64,000 bases of DNA from Peptoniphilaceae bacterium (GTDB lineage Bacteria > Bacillota > Clostridia > Tissierellales > Peptoniphilaceae): positions 1 through 64,000 of the forward strand of contig CABJAE010000002.1 of the NCBI GenBank assembly GCA_902363535.1. The letters run 5' to 3'. A model generated the notes under the pieces. The model was given only the letters and a program-made list of their open reading frames with translations, did not search any database and was not told the DNA's origin. This document shows positions 1-8,508 of the stretch, piece by piece. The position numbers and the translations under genes are program-made. Within the stretch, counting starts at the first letter, position 1. Every line of letters begins with the position of its first letter.

Positions 1-10
1 CTCGTCCCAT
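1..10 (-). CDS. Start of a leftward gene, cut by the window edge
   Basis: Only three codons are visible (ATG GGA CGA). The start is supported by a perfect Shine-Dalgarno sequence, AAGGAGGG on the minus strand at 16-23, and a TATAAT box at 30-35. The product cannot be named from this window. Confidence 0.5.
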
Positions 11-15
11 GGTTT

Positions 16-35
16 CCCTCCTTAATTGAATTATA
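16..35 (-). promoter_or_regulatory. -10 box and ribosome site of the edge gene
   Basis: On the minus strand TATAAT (30-35) lies just upstream of AAGGAGGG (16-23) and the ATG at 10. No clear -35 box was found; GACATC at 54-59 with an 18-base spacer is the best weak candidate. Confidence 0.45.
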
Positions 36-59
36 CACGATTTGAGGTAGGGGGATGTC

Positions 60-355
60 CAAATCTTGGGGACCGGGTTATTCCGCTCTGAGCTCTTTTC
101 CCCGCCCCCGGGTTTAAAAGCCATAAAAGAACATATTTTAAGCGAAGTAGAAAACACCGCGAAATTCCGTCCGCTCCGCATTTTGAAGATCAGCAACCCG
201 CCTTGAGGGGCAGAGGGCGTACAACTATACATCCGTTTCGTGAAGGCTTCGCCTCCCCGAAACGGTGTAAGACTGCATCTGACCTTCCTACGACTCGCTT
301 CGCTCGTCGGGATAGGTCATGAAATCGCAACGCCCTTTTTCCCTCCCCCGGAAGT
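60..355. repeat. Mosaic intergenic repeat, copy R1
   Basis: This non-coding stretch is built from blocks that recur elsewhere. One arm of the CCCGGGGGCGGGG hairpin lies near 90-110. A block ending in CGCTCCGCATTTTGAAG lies near 168-190 and is also seen near 46.97 kb. A block containing GTATAGTTGTA and a pairable CGTTTCG/CGAAACG hairpin lies at 215-270. A GACCT...AGGTC hairpin lies at 280-320, and half of the CCTCCCCCGG stem at 340-352. The part from 215 to 352 is close to the reverse complement of 41677-41800. Short ORFs here are not convincing genes. Confidence 0.75.
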
Positions 356-450
356 ATTTGTTGAAGATATGGTGCGTAGGATATAAAAGGAATCCTAAAA
401 GGTGTGCCGCCGAAAGCAACGCCAAAGGTGAGCGAAGAAAATACCGCAGC

Positions 451-492
451 AAAAAACCCACGAGGGGGCTCGTCCGCCCCATCGTGGGTTTT
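451..492 (-). terminator. Terminator of the amino-acid ABC operon
   Basis: AAAACCCACGA and TCGTGGGTTTT form an 11-base stem with an inner GGGGC/GCCCC stem. The minus-strand product ends in a T-run. It lies about 45 bases past the end of the ATPase gene. Confidence 0.85.
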
Positions 493-536
493 GCGAAACA
501 TGTTGGTGTGCAAAGGAAAAGAAAGCCTCTCTTCCC

Positions 537-1187
537 TCATGCTACGATCTCTTCTCTCAGTCGTCCTTCTTCGAAGTGCAGTATCCTGTCGGAGATTCGC
601 TCGGCGAAGGCCCGATCGTGAGTCACGACGATCATGCCCATGCCTTTTTCTTTCAGTCGCCCCATGGTTTGGGCCAGCTTGTCGATGGTCTCCGAATCCA
701 GAGCAGAGGTAGGCTCGTCGAAGCAGAGGATTTCCGGCTCCAGCATGCAAGCCCGTACAATGGCCACGCGCTGTTGTTGCCCGCCGGAGAGATTTTTCGG
801 GTATTTGTCTTTTTCCTCATAGATCTCCAGTTCTTTCATGAGCCGCTCGGCCCTTTCTTCCGCTTCCTTTCGATCGATGCCGTGGTAGAGGGGAGCCAGG
901 AGGATGTTCTCCCACACGGTCATTTTCGGAAACAGGTAGTAGCCCTGAAAGACCATGCCGATTTTCTTCGCGTCGGTGGTGCCCACAGGCATCACTTCGC
1001 CGTCGAAGGCGACGGTGCCGGCATCGTAGGTTTCCAGGCCGTTGAGGCAGCGGAGAAAGGTGGTCTTTCCCTGGCCACTTTTGCCTGCAATGGTCACGAT
1101 CTCATCGGAGGTAAAGGTGAGGTCGATGTCGCTCCAAATGCAGCGATCGCCAAAGCTCTTTTTTAAATTGTCCACGGAAATTTTCAT
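537..1187 (-). CDS. Amino-acid ABC transporter, ATP-binding protein (GlnQ/HisP type)
   Basis: A 216-residue ATPase that would energise uptake of a polar amino acid through the permease encoded just upstream. Visible motifs are Walker A GKSGQGKT (about 35-42), Q-loop VFQ (81), signature LSGGQQQR (about 133), Walker B ILCFDEPTSALD (about 152-163) and the H-loop VTHD near 190. The length is slightly short for the family (about 240) because the C-terminus is brief. Its start overlaps the permease stop by 4 bases (ATGA), so translation is probably coupled. It is the last gene of a three-gene operon (binding protein, permease, ATPase) and is followed by a strong terminator. The substrate cannot be read from the sequence. 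Confidence 0.93.
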   Translation of the reverse strand: MKISVDNLKKSFGDRCIWSDIDLTFTSDEIVTIAGKSGQGKTTFLRCLNGLETYDAGTVAFDGEVMPVGTTDAKKIGMVFQGYYLFPKMTVWENILLAPLYHGIDRKEAEERAERLMKELEIYEEKDKYPKNLSGGQQQRVAIVRACMLEPEILCFDEPTSALDSETIDKLAQTMGRLKEKGMGMIVVTHDRAFAERISDRILHFEEGRLREEIVA

Positions 1188-1828
1188 GACGCTTCAATCT
1201 TCCTCTCTGCGTGTCTCAAAAGCAAGGTCAACAGACCGACGACGATAAGATAAACCACCCCGACGTAAATATAGGGAAGGATGGACGACATGGTGTTGGA
1301 GACGGATTTGGCCGCCTTCAAAATGTCCATGACGCCGAGGATATAGACAAGGGACGTGTCCTTGACCAGGGTAATGACTTCGTTGGAGTAAGCGGGGAAA
1401 CTTCGCTGGATGACCACGGGAAGGATGACTTTAAAGAAGGTGTAGGGCTTGGAAAGGCCCAGGACCTTTCCCGCTTCCCACTGCCCGGGGTCGATGGATT
1501 GAATCCCGCCCCGCAAGATTTCCGCCAAGTAGGCGGTGTAATTGAGCACAAAGGCCAGAAAGATGGAGGTAAACCGGCCCAGGGTAATGCCCGCAGGCAA
1601 AAGGGGCAGCCCGAAAAATACGAACATTAATTGAAGGAGCAAGGGCGTCGCCCGCATAATATAAATGTAAATCGCCGCGATCTTCGATATAATGGGGTTA
1701 CGGGACAAGCGCGCCCAGGCCACCGGGATACAAAGGATGGACGATAATACGATGGTCACGGCAAATACCGACGCCGTCACTTTCATTCCTTCCCCCAACA
1801 AGGGGATTAAACGTTCAAGTACTTCCAA
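1184..1828 (-). CDS. Amino-acid ABC transporter permease (HisM/GlnP type)
   Basis: A 214-residue inner-membrane subunit with about five hydrophobic segments. It carries the family EAA-loop region around WEAGKVLGLSKPYTFFKVILP (about 137-157), which contacts the ATPase. It starts MEVLERLIPLLGEGMKVT, typical of polar amino-acid permeases. A single permease gene suggests that a homodimer forms the channel. It sits between the binding lipoprotein gene upstream (19-base gap) and the ATPase gene downstream (4-base overlap). The family assignment is firm; the substrate is not known. Confidence 0.92.
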   Translation of the reverse strand: MEVLERLIPLLGEGMKVTASVFAVTIVLSSILCIPVAWARLSRNPIISKIAAIYIYIMRATPLLLQLMFVFFGLPLLPAGITLGRFTSIFLAFVLNYTAYLAEILRGGIQSIDPGQWEAGKVLGLSKPYTFFKVILPVVIQRSFPAYSNEVITLVKDTSLVYILGVMDILKAAKSVSNTMSSILPYIYVGVVYLIVVGLLTLLLRHAERKIEAS

Positions 1829-1847
1829 AACTGCCTCCTGCTATCTT

Positions 1848-2681
1848 TTAGTCGGCGAAATACTTGCTGTAAATTTCGTCGTAGGTGCCGTTGTCTTTCA
1901 GCGTCTTCAGCGCCTTGTTCAGTGCTTCTTGTAAAGCCACATCGTCTTTGCGCATACCGACGGCAAATTGTTCTTCGCCGAAGTTGTCTTCCAAGACCTT
2001 GTAGTTTTCTTCGCCGTTTTGCTTCATGTAGTAGCGGGCCAACACTTCGTCCACGACGATGGCGTCGCAGCGCTTCGCTTCGATGTCTTTAAAGCATTCG
2101 TTGTTGGTTGCGTATTCGACCGGCGGCTCGGCCAGTGCCTTAACAAAAGCATCGTCCTTCATGACGGCTTCCAGTGCGGAAGATTCGCCTTGCACGGTGA
2201 CGCGCTTGCCGGCCAAGTCGGCTTTGGAATTTACGGGAGAATCCTTCAGGGTAATAATGATTTGGCGATTGTCCATGTATGGATCCGAAAAGAGCACTTT
2301 CTTTTGACGCTCGGGGGTAATGGAGAAGCCGTTCCACAGGAGGTCTACATTGCCCGATTCAAGTTCCGATTCCTTCACGGTCCAGTCGATGGGTTGGCAT
2401 TCGATCTTGATGCCCATTTCTTCGGCGGCCTTTTTCGCCAGGTCTACGTCGAAGCCGACGATATTGCCTTTTTCGTCGCGGAAGCCCATGGGAGCGAAGG
2501 TGTCGTCCATACCTAAGACGTAGGTCTTGCTCTTGTCGAGTTCTGCTGCGGCTTCCTGTTTTGCATTGCCCGAGTTGTTTGCTGCGTCATTGGCTGCTTT
2601 ATCCGCCGGCTTCGCGCCGCCGGAACATCCCACAAGCAAAAGCATCATCAGTGCGGTCAGGGTAAAAAGTTTTTTCTTCAT
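1848..2681 (-). CDS. Amino-acid ABC transporter substrate-binding lipoprotein (SBP_bac_3)
   Basis: A 277-residue lipoprotein that captures an amino acid outside the membrane and delivers it to the permease. The N-terminus is a lipoprotein signal with lipobox LLVGC (Cys about 19), followed by a polar Ala/Asn linker. The mature part shows the family 3 signature: YVLGMDDTFAPMGFRDEKG, then GFDVDLAKKAAEEMG, and later KRVTVQGESSALEAV and the FAVGMRKDD segment. It is the first gene of the operon, preceded by a good promoter (2738-2766). Cystine, glutamine or arginine are possible ligands; the sequence alone does not decide. Confidence 0.93.
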   Translation of the reverse strand: MKKKLFTLTALMMLLLVGCSGGAKPADKAANDAANNSGNAKQEAAAELDKSKTYVLGMDDTFAPMGFRDEKGNIVGFDVDLAKKAAEEMGIKIECQPIDWTVKESELESGNVDLLWNGFSITPERQKKVLFSDPYMDNRQIIITLKDSPVNSKADLAGKRVTVQGESSALEAVMKDDAFVKALAEPPVEYATNNECFKDIEAKRCDAIVVDEVLARYYMKQNGEENYKVLEDNFGEEQFAVGMRKDDVALQEALNKALKTLKDNGTYDEIYSKYFAD

Positions 2682-2737
2682 GATTGGTTTTTCCTTTCTC
2701 TGTTTATCGCTTTACTACGGTAAATCATCATGGACTT

Positions 2738-2766
2738 ATAATACATGCTTTCTGCCCACTTGTAAA
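2738..2766 (-). promoter_or_regulatory. Promoter of the amino-acid ABC operon
   Basis: On the minus strand TTTACA (2761-2766), a 17-base spacer and TATTAT (2738-2743) form a near-consensus sigma-A promoter about 55 bases upstream of the lipoprotein start. Confidence 0.7.
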
Positions 2767-2791
2767 GCCCTTTTTTAAAAATATATTGTAT

Positions 2792-2807
2792 AGGCGAATT
2801 TTCGCCT
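2792..2807. promoter_or_regulatory. Inverted repeat between divergent genes
   Basis: AGGCGAA-TT-TTCGCCT is a perfect 7-base inverted repeat between the leftward ABC operon promoter and the rightward ClC gene. It could be an operator or a small hairpin; no regulator is linked to it. Confidence 0.35.
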
Positions 2808-2855
2808 GCTCTTTTATGTACACCGTTTCTTTCGTCCGTTGGGAAAGGAGTTTTC

Positions 2856-4373
2856 ATGGATACCCACCACGCGACAAATTACGATCACAATCGCCTGCGC
2901 ATGCACCTGGTCTTCGGCGGCTTCATCGTCGGCCTGGCCTCGGGCATGATTTCCGTTTTATACCGCTTTACCTTAGGCAAGCTCGACGACGCGCGGATGC
3001 TTCTCTACGCGAGCGTCACCCCCTCCCGCATCGCCCTTATGCTCGGGCTGTTTCTCGCCATGGCCGTGGCCATGCACCTTCTACTTAATTGGTCGCCCCT
3101 AAGCGGCGGCAGCGGCATCCCCCAAATTCGCGGCGAGCTTTTAGGCAAGGCCGACATCGCCCCGGTGCCCACCCTGATTTCAAAATTCTTCGGCGGCGCC
3201 ATGGCCGCCTTCTCCGGCCTCACCCTCGGGCGGGAAGGCCCTTCCATTCAATTGGGCGGCACCTTGGCGAAACTCCTCGCCAAAGCCTTCCGCGCATCGG
3301 AAATGGAAGAGCGCTACTTCATCACCGCCGGGGCCTCCGCCGGTCTCGCCGCGGCCTTTAACGCCCCCCTGGCCGGCGCCCTCTTCGCCCTGGAAGAGCT
3401 CCATAAAAGCTTCTCCCACTACTTCGTCGTGCCTTGCATCGTGGCCTCTGTTGTGGCCAACTGGATCAGCTTCCGCATCCTGGGCATGGAGCCCGCCTTC
3501 TCCTTTCCCATGAAAGAAATGCTCCCCGTAGGCATGATCTGGGCCCCCGTCCTCGTGGGCATCGTCGGCGGCATCTTCGGCGCCGTTTTCAACAAAGGCC
3601 TGCTCTTTGCGAGCACGCGCATGAAGCGGCTCCCCGTCCCTCGCTACCTCATTATCTTTTTCGCCATGGTCCTCGCCCTTTTGGCCGGCCTCTACAACCC
3701 CATCCTCTTAGGCGGCGGCCACGGCCTCATCGAGCATTTGGCCACCACCACCGTCGCCGCCAAGGCCCTTATCGCCTTCTTCGCCATCCGCATGCTCCTC
3801 GTCTGGACCGGCTACGGCTCCGGCGCCCAAGGCGGCATCTTCCTCCCCGTGCTCACCCTGGGCGCCCTCATCGGCGCCCTCCTCCACGGCGTCTTCATCG
3901 GCACAGACATCTACTACGCCAACTTCCTCTACTTGGGCATGGCCGCCATCCTCTCCTCCGTGGTGCAGGCCCCCCTCCTCTCCATCCTCCTCGTCTCGGA
4001 AATGAGCGGTACCATGCTGCAAATGATCTCCGTCACCACCACCGCCATGATCGCCTACATCGTCGCCCAACTCTTGAAGAGCGGCCCCATTTACGAATCC
4101 CTCTACGAAAACATGTTTCAAAAAGACATCGGCAAACTCCACGACGACTACACCATGCAATACTTCCTCGTTCCCGGCGACGCCAACTATGTCAACGTCC
4201 CCCTGAAAAGCCTCCACATCCCCCATCACCCCATCATCGCCTCCGTGCAGCGGGAAGACATCACCTTCACCCCCAACGCCGACACTACCCTGGAAGGGGG
4301 CGACGAACTCCTCGTCCTCTGCGAAGAGCGGCACCTGGAAGCTTTGGCCCAATTTTTCGGAGATGCAGAATGA
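2856..4373 (+). CDS. ClC-family chloride/proton antiporter with C-terminal TrkA-C (RCK_C)-like domain
   Basis: A 505-residue membrane transporter. It has the three ClC selectivity motifs: GSGIPQ (85-90), GREGP with gating Glu127 (125-129), and GIFLPVL (near 330). PLAGALFALEE (171-181) holds the internal proton glutamate, equivalent to E203 of the E. coli protein. These residues fit a Cl-/H+ exchanger rather than a channel. GSGIP rather than the fluoride-type motif argues against fluoride export. The last about 75 residues, after the membrane part, resemble a TrkA-C regulatory domain (VPLKSLHIP... DTTLEGGDELLVLCEE). The start is chosen by AAAGGAG six bases upstream. The stop overlaps the next gene's start (ATGA). 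The local third-codon-position G+C is very high. Confidence 0.93.
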   Translation: MDTHHATNYDHNRLRMHLVFGGFIVGLASGMISVLYRFTLGKLDDARMLLYASVTPSRIALMLGLFLAMAVAMHLLLNWSPLSGGSGIPQIRGELLGKADIAPVPTLISKFFGGAMAAFSGLTLGREGPSIQLGGTLAKLLAKAFRASEMEERYFITAGASAGLAAAFNAPLAGALFALEELHKSFSHYFVVPCIVASVVANWISFRILGMEPAFSFPMKEMLPVGMIWAPVLVGIVGGIFGAVFNKGLLFASTRMKRLPVPRYLIIFFAMVLALLAGLYNPILLGGGHGLIEHLATTTVAAKALIAFFAIRMLLVWTGYGSGAQGGIFLPVLTLGALIGALLHGVFIGTDIYYANFLYLGMAAILSSVVQAPLLSILLVSEMSGTMLQMISVTTTAMIAYIVAQLLKSGPIYESLYENMFQKDIGKLHDDYTMQYFLVPGDANYVNVPLKSLHIPHHPIIASVQREDITFTPNADTTLEGGDELLVLCEERHLEALAQFFGDAE

Positions 4374-5461
4374 AACGACTCTTTCCTCTTCTCGCCCTTT
4401 TGCTCCTTATAGGCTGCACAAAACAAGCTGCAAATGACGCCGCCACCATCGGCGTCTTCGAGCCCCAACAAGGCCTCTACGGCGAAACGGGCCAAGACAC
4501 CCGGCGCGGCGTCGAGCTCGCCCACCGCCTGCGCCCCGTGGCCGGCGGCAAAAAAATCGAACTCGCCCTCTACGACACCAAGAGCCAATCCATGGAAGCC
4601 GCAAACGGCGTCAGCGTCCTCTCCGACGGCGGCGCCCTGGCCCTGATCGGCACCTTCGGCACCGACAGCATGAACCGCGCCCGCCCCGTCATCAAAGCGG
4701 CGAAAATCCCCACCGTCACCGGCTCCACCGCCGCCGACCTGGACAGAGACTACTGGATCACCCCCGTGTGCATGAACGACGACGAACAAGCCCGCGCCAT
4801 GGCCGCCTTTTCGGCAAACACCCTGGGCCTCAGAGACATCGCCGTCGTCGTGGACGCGGAAACAGGCTACGGCAACGACCTGGCCTACGCCTTCATCCAC
4901 AGCCTCCCAAGCTACGTGCGCACCTACCGCATCGACTACCACACCGGCGAAACCCGCTTCGCCCGGGAAGTCGCCCGGCTGAAAAAATACCCCGTCGACG
5001 GCATCTACTGCCCCGGCGATGCCGCCGCAAGCGCCTACTTCATCCGCGCCGTAAAAGACGCCGGCATCCGCGTCCCCCTTCTGGGCGCCGATCGCTGGGA
5101 AAACCCCTCCTTTAAAGAAATCGGCCGAGACGCCGTGGAAGACGCGTACTTCACCGCCCACTACGCCCGCTACGAAACATTCAATCAGGCCTCCGACGCC
5201 TTCCTCCTCGCCTACGAAAAAGCATACGACCGCGCCCCCACAAGCTACGCCGCCATGGGCTACGACGCCTACAACCTCATCGCCGACGCCATGAACGACG
5301 TGGGCCCCGATCGAGAGGCTATCGCCCGCTACCTCCGCCGCCTCAACACCTTCGACGGCGCCCTGGGCATTAACAAACGCCATACGACGAGAAACGTACC
5401 CATTATGCGGCAAAGGGGCAATAAGGCAAATTACGTGACCACTGTGGAAGTGGCATCCTAA
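4370..5461 (+). CDS. Leu/Ile/Val-type ABC substrate-binding lipoprotein (Peripla_BP_6)
   Basis: A 363-residue lipoprotein: MKRLFPLLALLLLIGC gives a lipobox with Cys16. The mature part follows the type I periplasmic-binding fold of branched-chain amino-acid binding proteins: IGVFEPQQGLYGETGQDTRRG, a KIELALYDTKSQ segment, ALIGTFGTDS, and AVVVDAETGYGNDLAYAF in the second lobe. The start is the ATG at 4370, overlapping the ClC stop as ATGA; an in-frame open stretch further upstream is the shadow of the ClC gene. No permease or ATPase gene is nearby, so this is an orphan binding protein or sensor translated with a chloride transporter, an uncommon pairing. A terminator follows directly. Confidence 0.88.
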   Translation: MKRLFPLLALLLLIGCTKQAANDAATIGVFEPQQGLYGETGQDTRRGVELAHRLRPVAGGKKIELALYDTKSQSMEAANGVSVLSDGGALALIGTFGTDSMNRARPVIKAAKIPTVTGSTAADLDRDYWITPVCMNDDEQARAMAAFSANTLGLRDIAVVVDAETGYGNDLAYAFIHSLPSYVRTYRIDYHTGETRFAREVARLKKYPVDGIYCPGDAAASAYFIRAVKDAGIRVPLLGADRWENPSFKEIGRDAVEDAYFTAHYARYETFNQASDAFLLAYEKAYDRAPTSYAAMGYDAYNLIADAMNDVGPDREAIARYLRRLNTFDGALGINKRHTTRNVPIMRQRGNKANYVTTVEVAS

Positions 5462-5472
5462 GGCCGGCACGC

Positions 5473-5507
5473 AAAAAGACCACCGACACCCGTCGATGGT
5501 CTTTTTT
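5473..5507. terminator. Bidirectional terminator
   Basis: AAAAAGACCA and TGGTCTTTTTT pair around a GTCG-type inner stem. It ends the rightward lipoprotein gene, and its minus-strand product also fits the end of the leftward SLH gene. Confidence 0.85.
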
Positions 5508-5525
5508 CATGTCAAACAAAGGGAC

Positions 5526-6692
5526 TTAATAGCGCGTATATTCGGCAACCTTCTTTTCGATATAATGAACCACTAAGCGCCCGTTTTCCAGCTCCGGACC
5601 CTTGTTGGCCCCTTTGGTGGGGATGCCTTCCAGGCTCACGTAATTGCTTCGTCGCAATTCCAATTCTCCGGTGGAGGGATTCAGGCGTACATTCCTGTAC
5701 TCGCCTACAAAGTAATCACCGGTTTCTACGACACGACCGGTTTTCCGCACCAAATACGTCCCATTGGGGTTTTTCGAAATACGGAAAGTAGCCTCTACAT
5801 TGTAAATCGCCCCGGTGCTCGGTTTACGTATATAATCGTGACCGATCCAGCTTCCCACAAAGCCTTCGCCGGGCTTTTGATCGTACTTGCCGAACTCGTC
5901 GTACTTAAACTTCAACTGATCGTTGTCCTGGCGAATTTGCACGACCTTGGCCTTCCGGTCCACGGTCTTTTCCTTGGCCACAAACTTGTCCAGGGCCGTG
6001 ACGCGGGCGCCCTTTAAGTTTTCACCGCGAAGGGCATAGCCGAAGGGATCCTTGTTCAAATACAGATCCCGCTCGCCGCTGCCTTCCACTTCCACGGCAT
6101 TCCACTTAAACATCTTATTGGTCGCATCTTCACCCATGCTCACCCAATACTTGCCCGTCTGATCCTTCATGTGGAAGGTGCCCTTGCCCGCTTCCACCGT
6201 GGTAGGCCGCTCCGTTTCAAAGGCTAAATAGTAGTCCTTGCCGCGAATGGCAATATTTCCTCCGGCAAAAGAATACACCTTATACACCGACTTCGCCGGT
6301 ACCGTATAGATATACGTATCTTCATCCGGCACCACTTCGGCATTCTTGGGATCCAGGACCCAGGATTCGGAACCGCTCTTCACGGCAACCTTTTGCTTGC
6401 CCCTTACAATAAACTGCGTGGGAGTATTCGTCGGCGTCGGATTCGCCCCCTTCATAATCGTGTTCGTGGGGAAGGCATAAGAATAGGCCACCACGATCCG
6501 CCCGGACCCGCCGGAAGCCGTCGTCGCAGACTTCGCGACCATGCGGTTCGTGCCCAAGTCGATCACGACTTCCTTTTGATCCAAGCCGATGTAATTCGGG
6601 TCATACACCTTCAGGCGCAGCACATTGCCCTCTTGCACGTAATCGTAAATCGCATTGGCATGGCCCACATACCGGCCGCCCATATCCCAGAA
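5526..6692 (-). pseudogene. C-terminal part of an SLH papain-like surface protein, after an in-frame TAA
   Basis: This reads in the same frame as the gene at 6693-7814 and is separated from it only by the TAA at 6693-6695. The first codons after the stop are F-W-D, then MGGRYVGHANAIYDYV. The GHANAIYDY stretch matches the histidine block of papain-like/C39-like cysteine peptidases, whose cysteine block lies before the stop. The rest (about 370 residues) is beta-rich with no recognised family and no membrane anchor, and ends EKKVAEYTRY. An internal start at ATG 6683 has no convincing ribosome site, so by itself this piece is probably untranslated or made only by readthrough. The pieces add up to 763 codons. 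A sequencing error or a recent nonsense mutation are the simple explanations. Confidence 0.7.
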
Positions 6693-7814
6693 TTAAGCCA
6701 ACTGCACCGTGGTGTTCTTCGCCTTCGCCTGATCCACCATGGCCTTTATATTCGCGGCGTAAGTCGAAAGATCCTGCGTATTCCTCTTAACCCGGTCGAA
6801 ATTCCAACCGATGCCGTTGTTGTTGCGGTTATTAATATGCGTCCGCGTGTTTTGCATGTTTTGATGCAGATTAATCACCGACTGCGCCTTGTAATTGCTT
6901 TGCGCTTCCAAATCCCCGATCGCCGAGCGCGCGGGAACGTTGAGATTGTTCACCGGCAAGCGGCCTTCCTTATAAAGGCCCGCCGTCGCCGTAAAGCCAT
7001 AGCAAGAACCGCTCCAGCCGCCCCGCATGGACCGACGGATTTCCTGGGCGTCCGTCGTATTGAAAAACTTCGCCGCACGCTGCAAGACATCGGAATTAAT
7101 CTGATAGCCCTTGCCGAAATTCGACGGCTCATTGATGAAATTCCAATTCCAATTGCCGGAAGGCGACGGTGTCGGCGCGGGCTCCGGACCCAAATCGGGA
7201 TGCAAGTGATTGGCCGAAACCGTCACCACTTCCGCCCGCGTCATGCTACCCTCGGGGCGGAACGTCCCGTCGGGATAGCCTTGAATCAAATTATGTGTCT
7301 TCGACGCGCCCACAGCTCCCCGCAGCTCTTCCTTCACGGAATCGTAATCCGCAAACTGACGGGCCGCTTCCGCATCGTCGTCCCACTTTTGAACGACGGC
7401 AAAAATCCGCACCGCTTCCTGACGCTCGATCTTTTCACCGGATTTCAGGCTTTGCCCTTCACCCGATCCTAAGTAACCGGCCTGTACGCCCTTCTTTACC
7501 TCGGTATAAAACCAATCGTCCTCCTTTACGTCCGAATAATTCACCGTCACTTCCTTGGAAGAAAGCGCCGGATCGTGAAGCTGCGGCGTAAATTCATTGA
7601 CGATGCGATAATACTCCGCATTGCTCACAGGCGCATCGGGACGAAACGTGCCGTCGGGATACCCCTTCAAATACCCTTCCTTCGCGGCCCACACAATCGT
7701 GCGCTCCGCCCAGTGGCCCTTGACATCCTTAAAGCCCTCCGCCCGCACAAGCGTCGGCACCTGAACAAAGACCAGGATCAGAGCCAGAAGGACCGATAGA
7801 TACCTCTTTTTCAC
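6693..7814 (-). CDS. N-terminal part of an SLH papain-like surface protein, ends at an in-frame TAA
   Basis: A 373-residue product starting at GTG (7814), 7 bases after AAAGGAG. A signal peptide (to about residue 26, ending LVRAEG) is followed by three S-layer homology units. These are FKDVKGHWAERTIVWAAKEG with GYPDGTFRP (about 28-75), a diverged unit NYSDVKEDDWFYTEV (about 92-142), and a third with GYPDGTFRPEGSMTRAE (about 157-207). A short Pro-rich linker leads to a peptidase-like segment with the probable nucleophile Cys271 in GSCYGFTATAGLY. SLH units bind cell-wall polymers, so the N-terminus anchors the protein to the wall. The reading frame stops at TAA 6693-6695, but the same frame goes on for 388 more codons carrying the matching His block. 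The protein as encoded therefore lacks its catalytic histidine. Confidence 0.85.
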   Translation of the reverse strand: MKKRYLSVLLALILVFVQVPTLVRAEGFKDVKGHWAERTIVWAAKEGYLKGYPDGTFRPDAPVSNAEYYRIVNEFTPQLHDPALSSKEVTVNYSDVKEDDWFYTEVKKGVQAGYLGSGEGQSLKSGEKIERQEAVRIFAVVQKWDDDAEAARQFADYDSVKEELRGAVGASKTHNLIQGYPDGTFRPEGSMTRAEVVTVSANHLHPDLGPEPAPTPSPSGNWNWNFINEPSNFGKGYQINSDVLQRAAKFFNTTDAQEIRRSMRGGWSGSCYGFTATAGLYKEGRLPVNNLNVPARSAIGDLEAQSNYKAQSVINLHQNMQNTRTHINNRNNNGIGWNFDRVKRNTQDLSTYAANIKAMVDQAKAKNTTVQLA

Positions 7815-7934
7815 AATAACTCCTTTCTAAAACCATGAAACACCCGCGAAGAGAGAAAATCCCCCGCGAGACACGACGGCGATCAGCCGGGAAATGGTTT
7901 TCCATATAGATAACCGACCTCCGCCGCGTCATCT
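7815..7934 (-). other. Structured 5' leader of the SLH gene
   Basis: About 120 bases separate the predicted transcription start from the GTG. Several short stems can be drawn: ATGG/CCAT, a CGCG/CGCG pair and a longer GGCG/CGCC pairing. The leader does not match any riboswitch consensus I can recall. It may be an ordinary leader. Confidence 0.3.
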
Positions 7935-7940
7935 TTAATA

Positions 7941-7969
7941 ATCATAATATTAGAGGTAAGGGGAGTCAA
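7941..7969 (-). promoter_or_regulatory. Promoter of the SLH papain-like gene
   Basis: On the minus strand TTGACT (7964-7969), a 17-base spacer and TATGAT (7941-7946). Confidence 0.6.
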
Positions 7970-8079
7970 TGGGAAAGAGAGGGGATTTTATTGTTTTATC
8001 TTTTTCCCTTGCACATTTTATCTTTGCATCCGAAAGATTTGTAAAGAACACTTCGTACAAAAGATTTAGACTGCACTAC

Positions 8080-8340
8080 GCACGAGCGATATTTCTTCTT
8101 TGATTTAAATAGATTCTTTTATGGGTCTGAGACCCGGGGAAGGCGAAGCCTTATCGAAACGGGTGTATAGTTGTAATGCCCGTCGGCATATGATTTGTAT
8201 TGAGCCGCGTCACGGAAGTGGAATTAAGCATTAGGAACAGATTACTTGAAAAAGACAATGCTTGCCCAGCGCACTTTTTTTATAAACACAGCTCCACAGG
8301 AATCACATACCCCTCGAATTCGAGGGGTTAATCGAGATAT
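8080..8340. repeat. Mosaic intergenic repeat, copy R2
   Basis: This non-coding region contains a GAGACCCGGGGAAGG half stem (about 8126-8141), an AAGGC/GCCTT hairpin followed by GTATAGTTGTA as in R1 and R4, and the small hairpin ATGCC-CGTC-GGCAT (about 8177-8190). A second block, ACAGCTCCACAGGAATC (about 8289-8304), is followed by the perfect 18-base palindrome CCCCTCGAATTCGAGGGG (8310-8327). The sequence from 7970 to 8080 and from 8340 to 8447 shows no gene or clear signal. Confidence 0.7.
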
Positions 8341-8446
8341 TGTCTGCTCGCGAATACCTGAATGTTCAAGTTTGGTGCAAACTTTCAATCAGATGACTCA
8401 ATCAGAACCGCCAACTTCGCCGGTGGTTAATTCATGCTGAAGCGCA

Positions 8447-8480
8447 CAAAAAATCGAGCAAGCGAAATGCCTACTCGATT
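8447..8480 (-). terminator. Terminator of the AlbA_2 operon
   Basis: AATCGAG and CTCGATT pair, with further inner pairing, and the minus-strand product ends in a six-T run. Nearly the same hairpin recurs at 43450-43485, and a related one at 44910-44946. Confidence 0.75.
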
Positions 8481-8508
8481 AAGTCCAATTTTATTGAGTC
8501 ACTCTACT

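Noticed and set aside
3434..4369. Extension of the lipoprotein frame upstream of 4370
   Set aside because: It runs through the ClC gene in another frame and encodes only Arg/His/Pro-rich sequence; the lipoprotein signal starts at 4370.
4226..5470. Open frame of 414 codons opposite the binding lipoprotein gene, and similar antisense frames at 576-1166, 3708-4352, 13136-13924 and 44928-45983
   Set aside because: Shadows of real genes: skewed Gly/Val/Asp or Arg content, no domains and no start signals.
7815..7934. Riboswitch upstream of the SLH papain-like gene
   Set aside because: The leader can fold but shows none of the conserved cores I know (c-di-GMP, SAM, cobalamin, glycine, guanidine or fluoride types), and the gene product gives no ligand hint.
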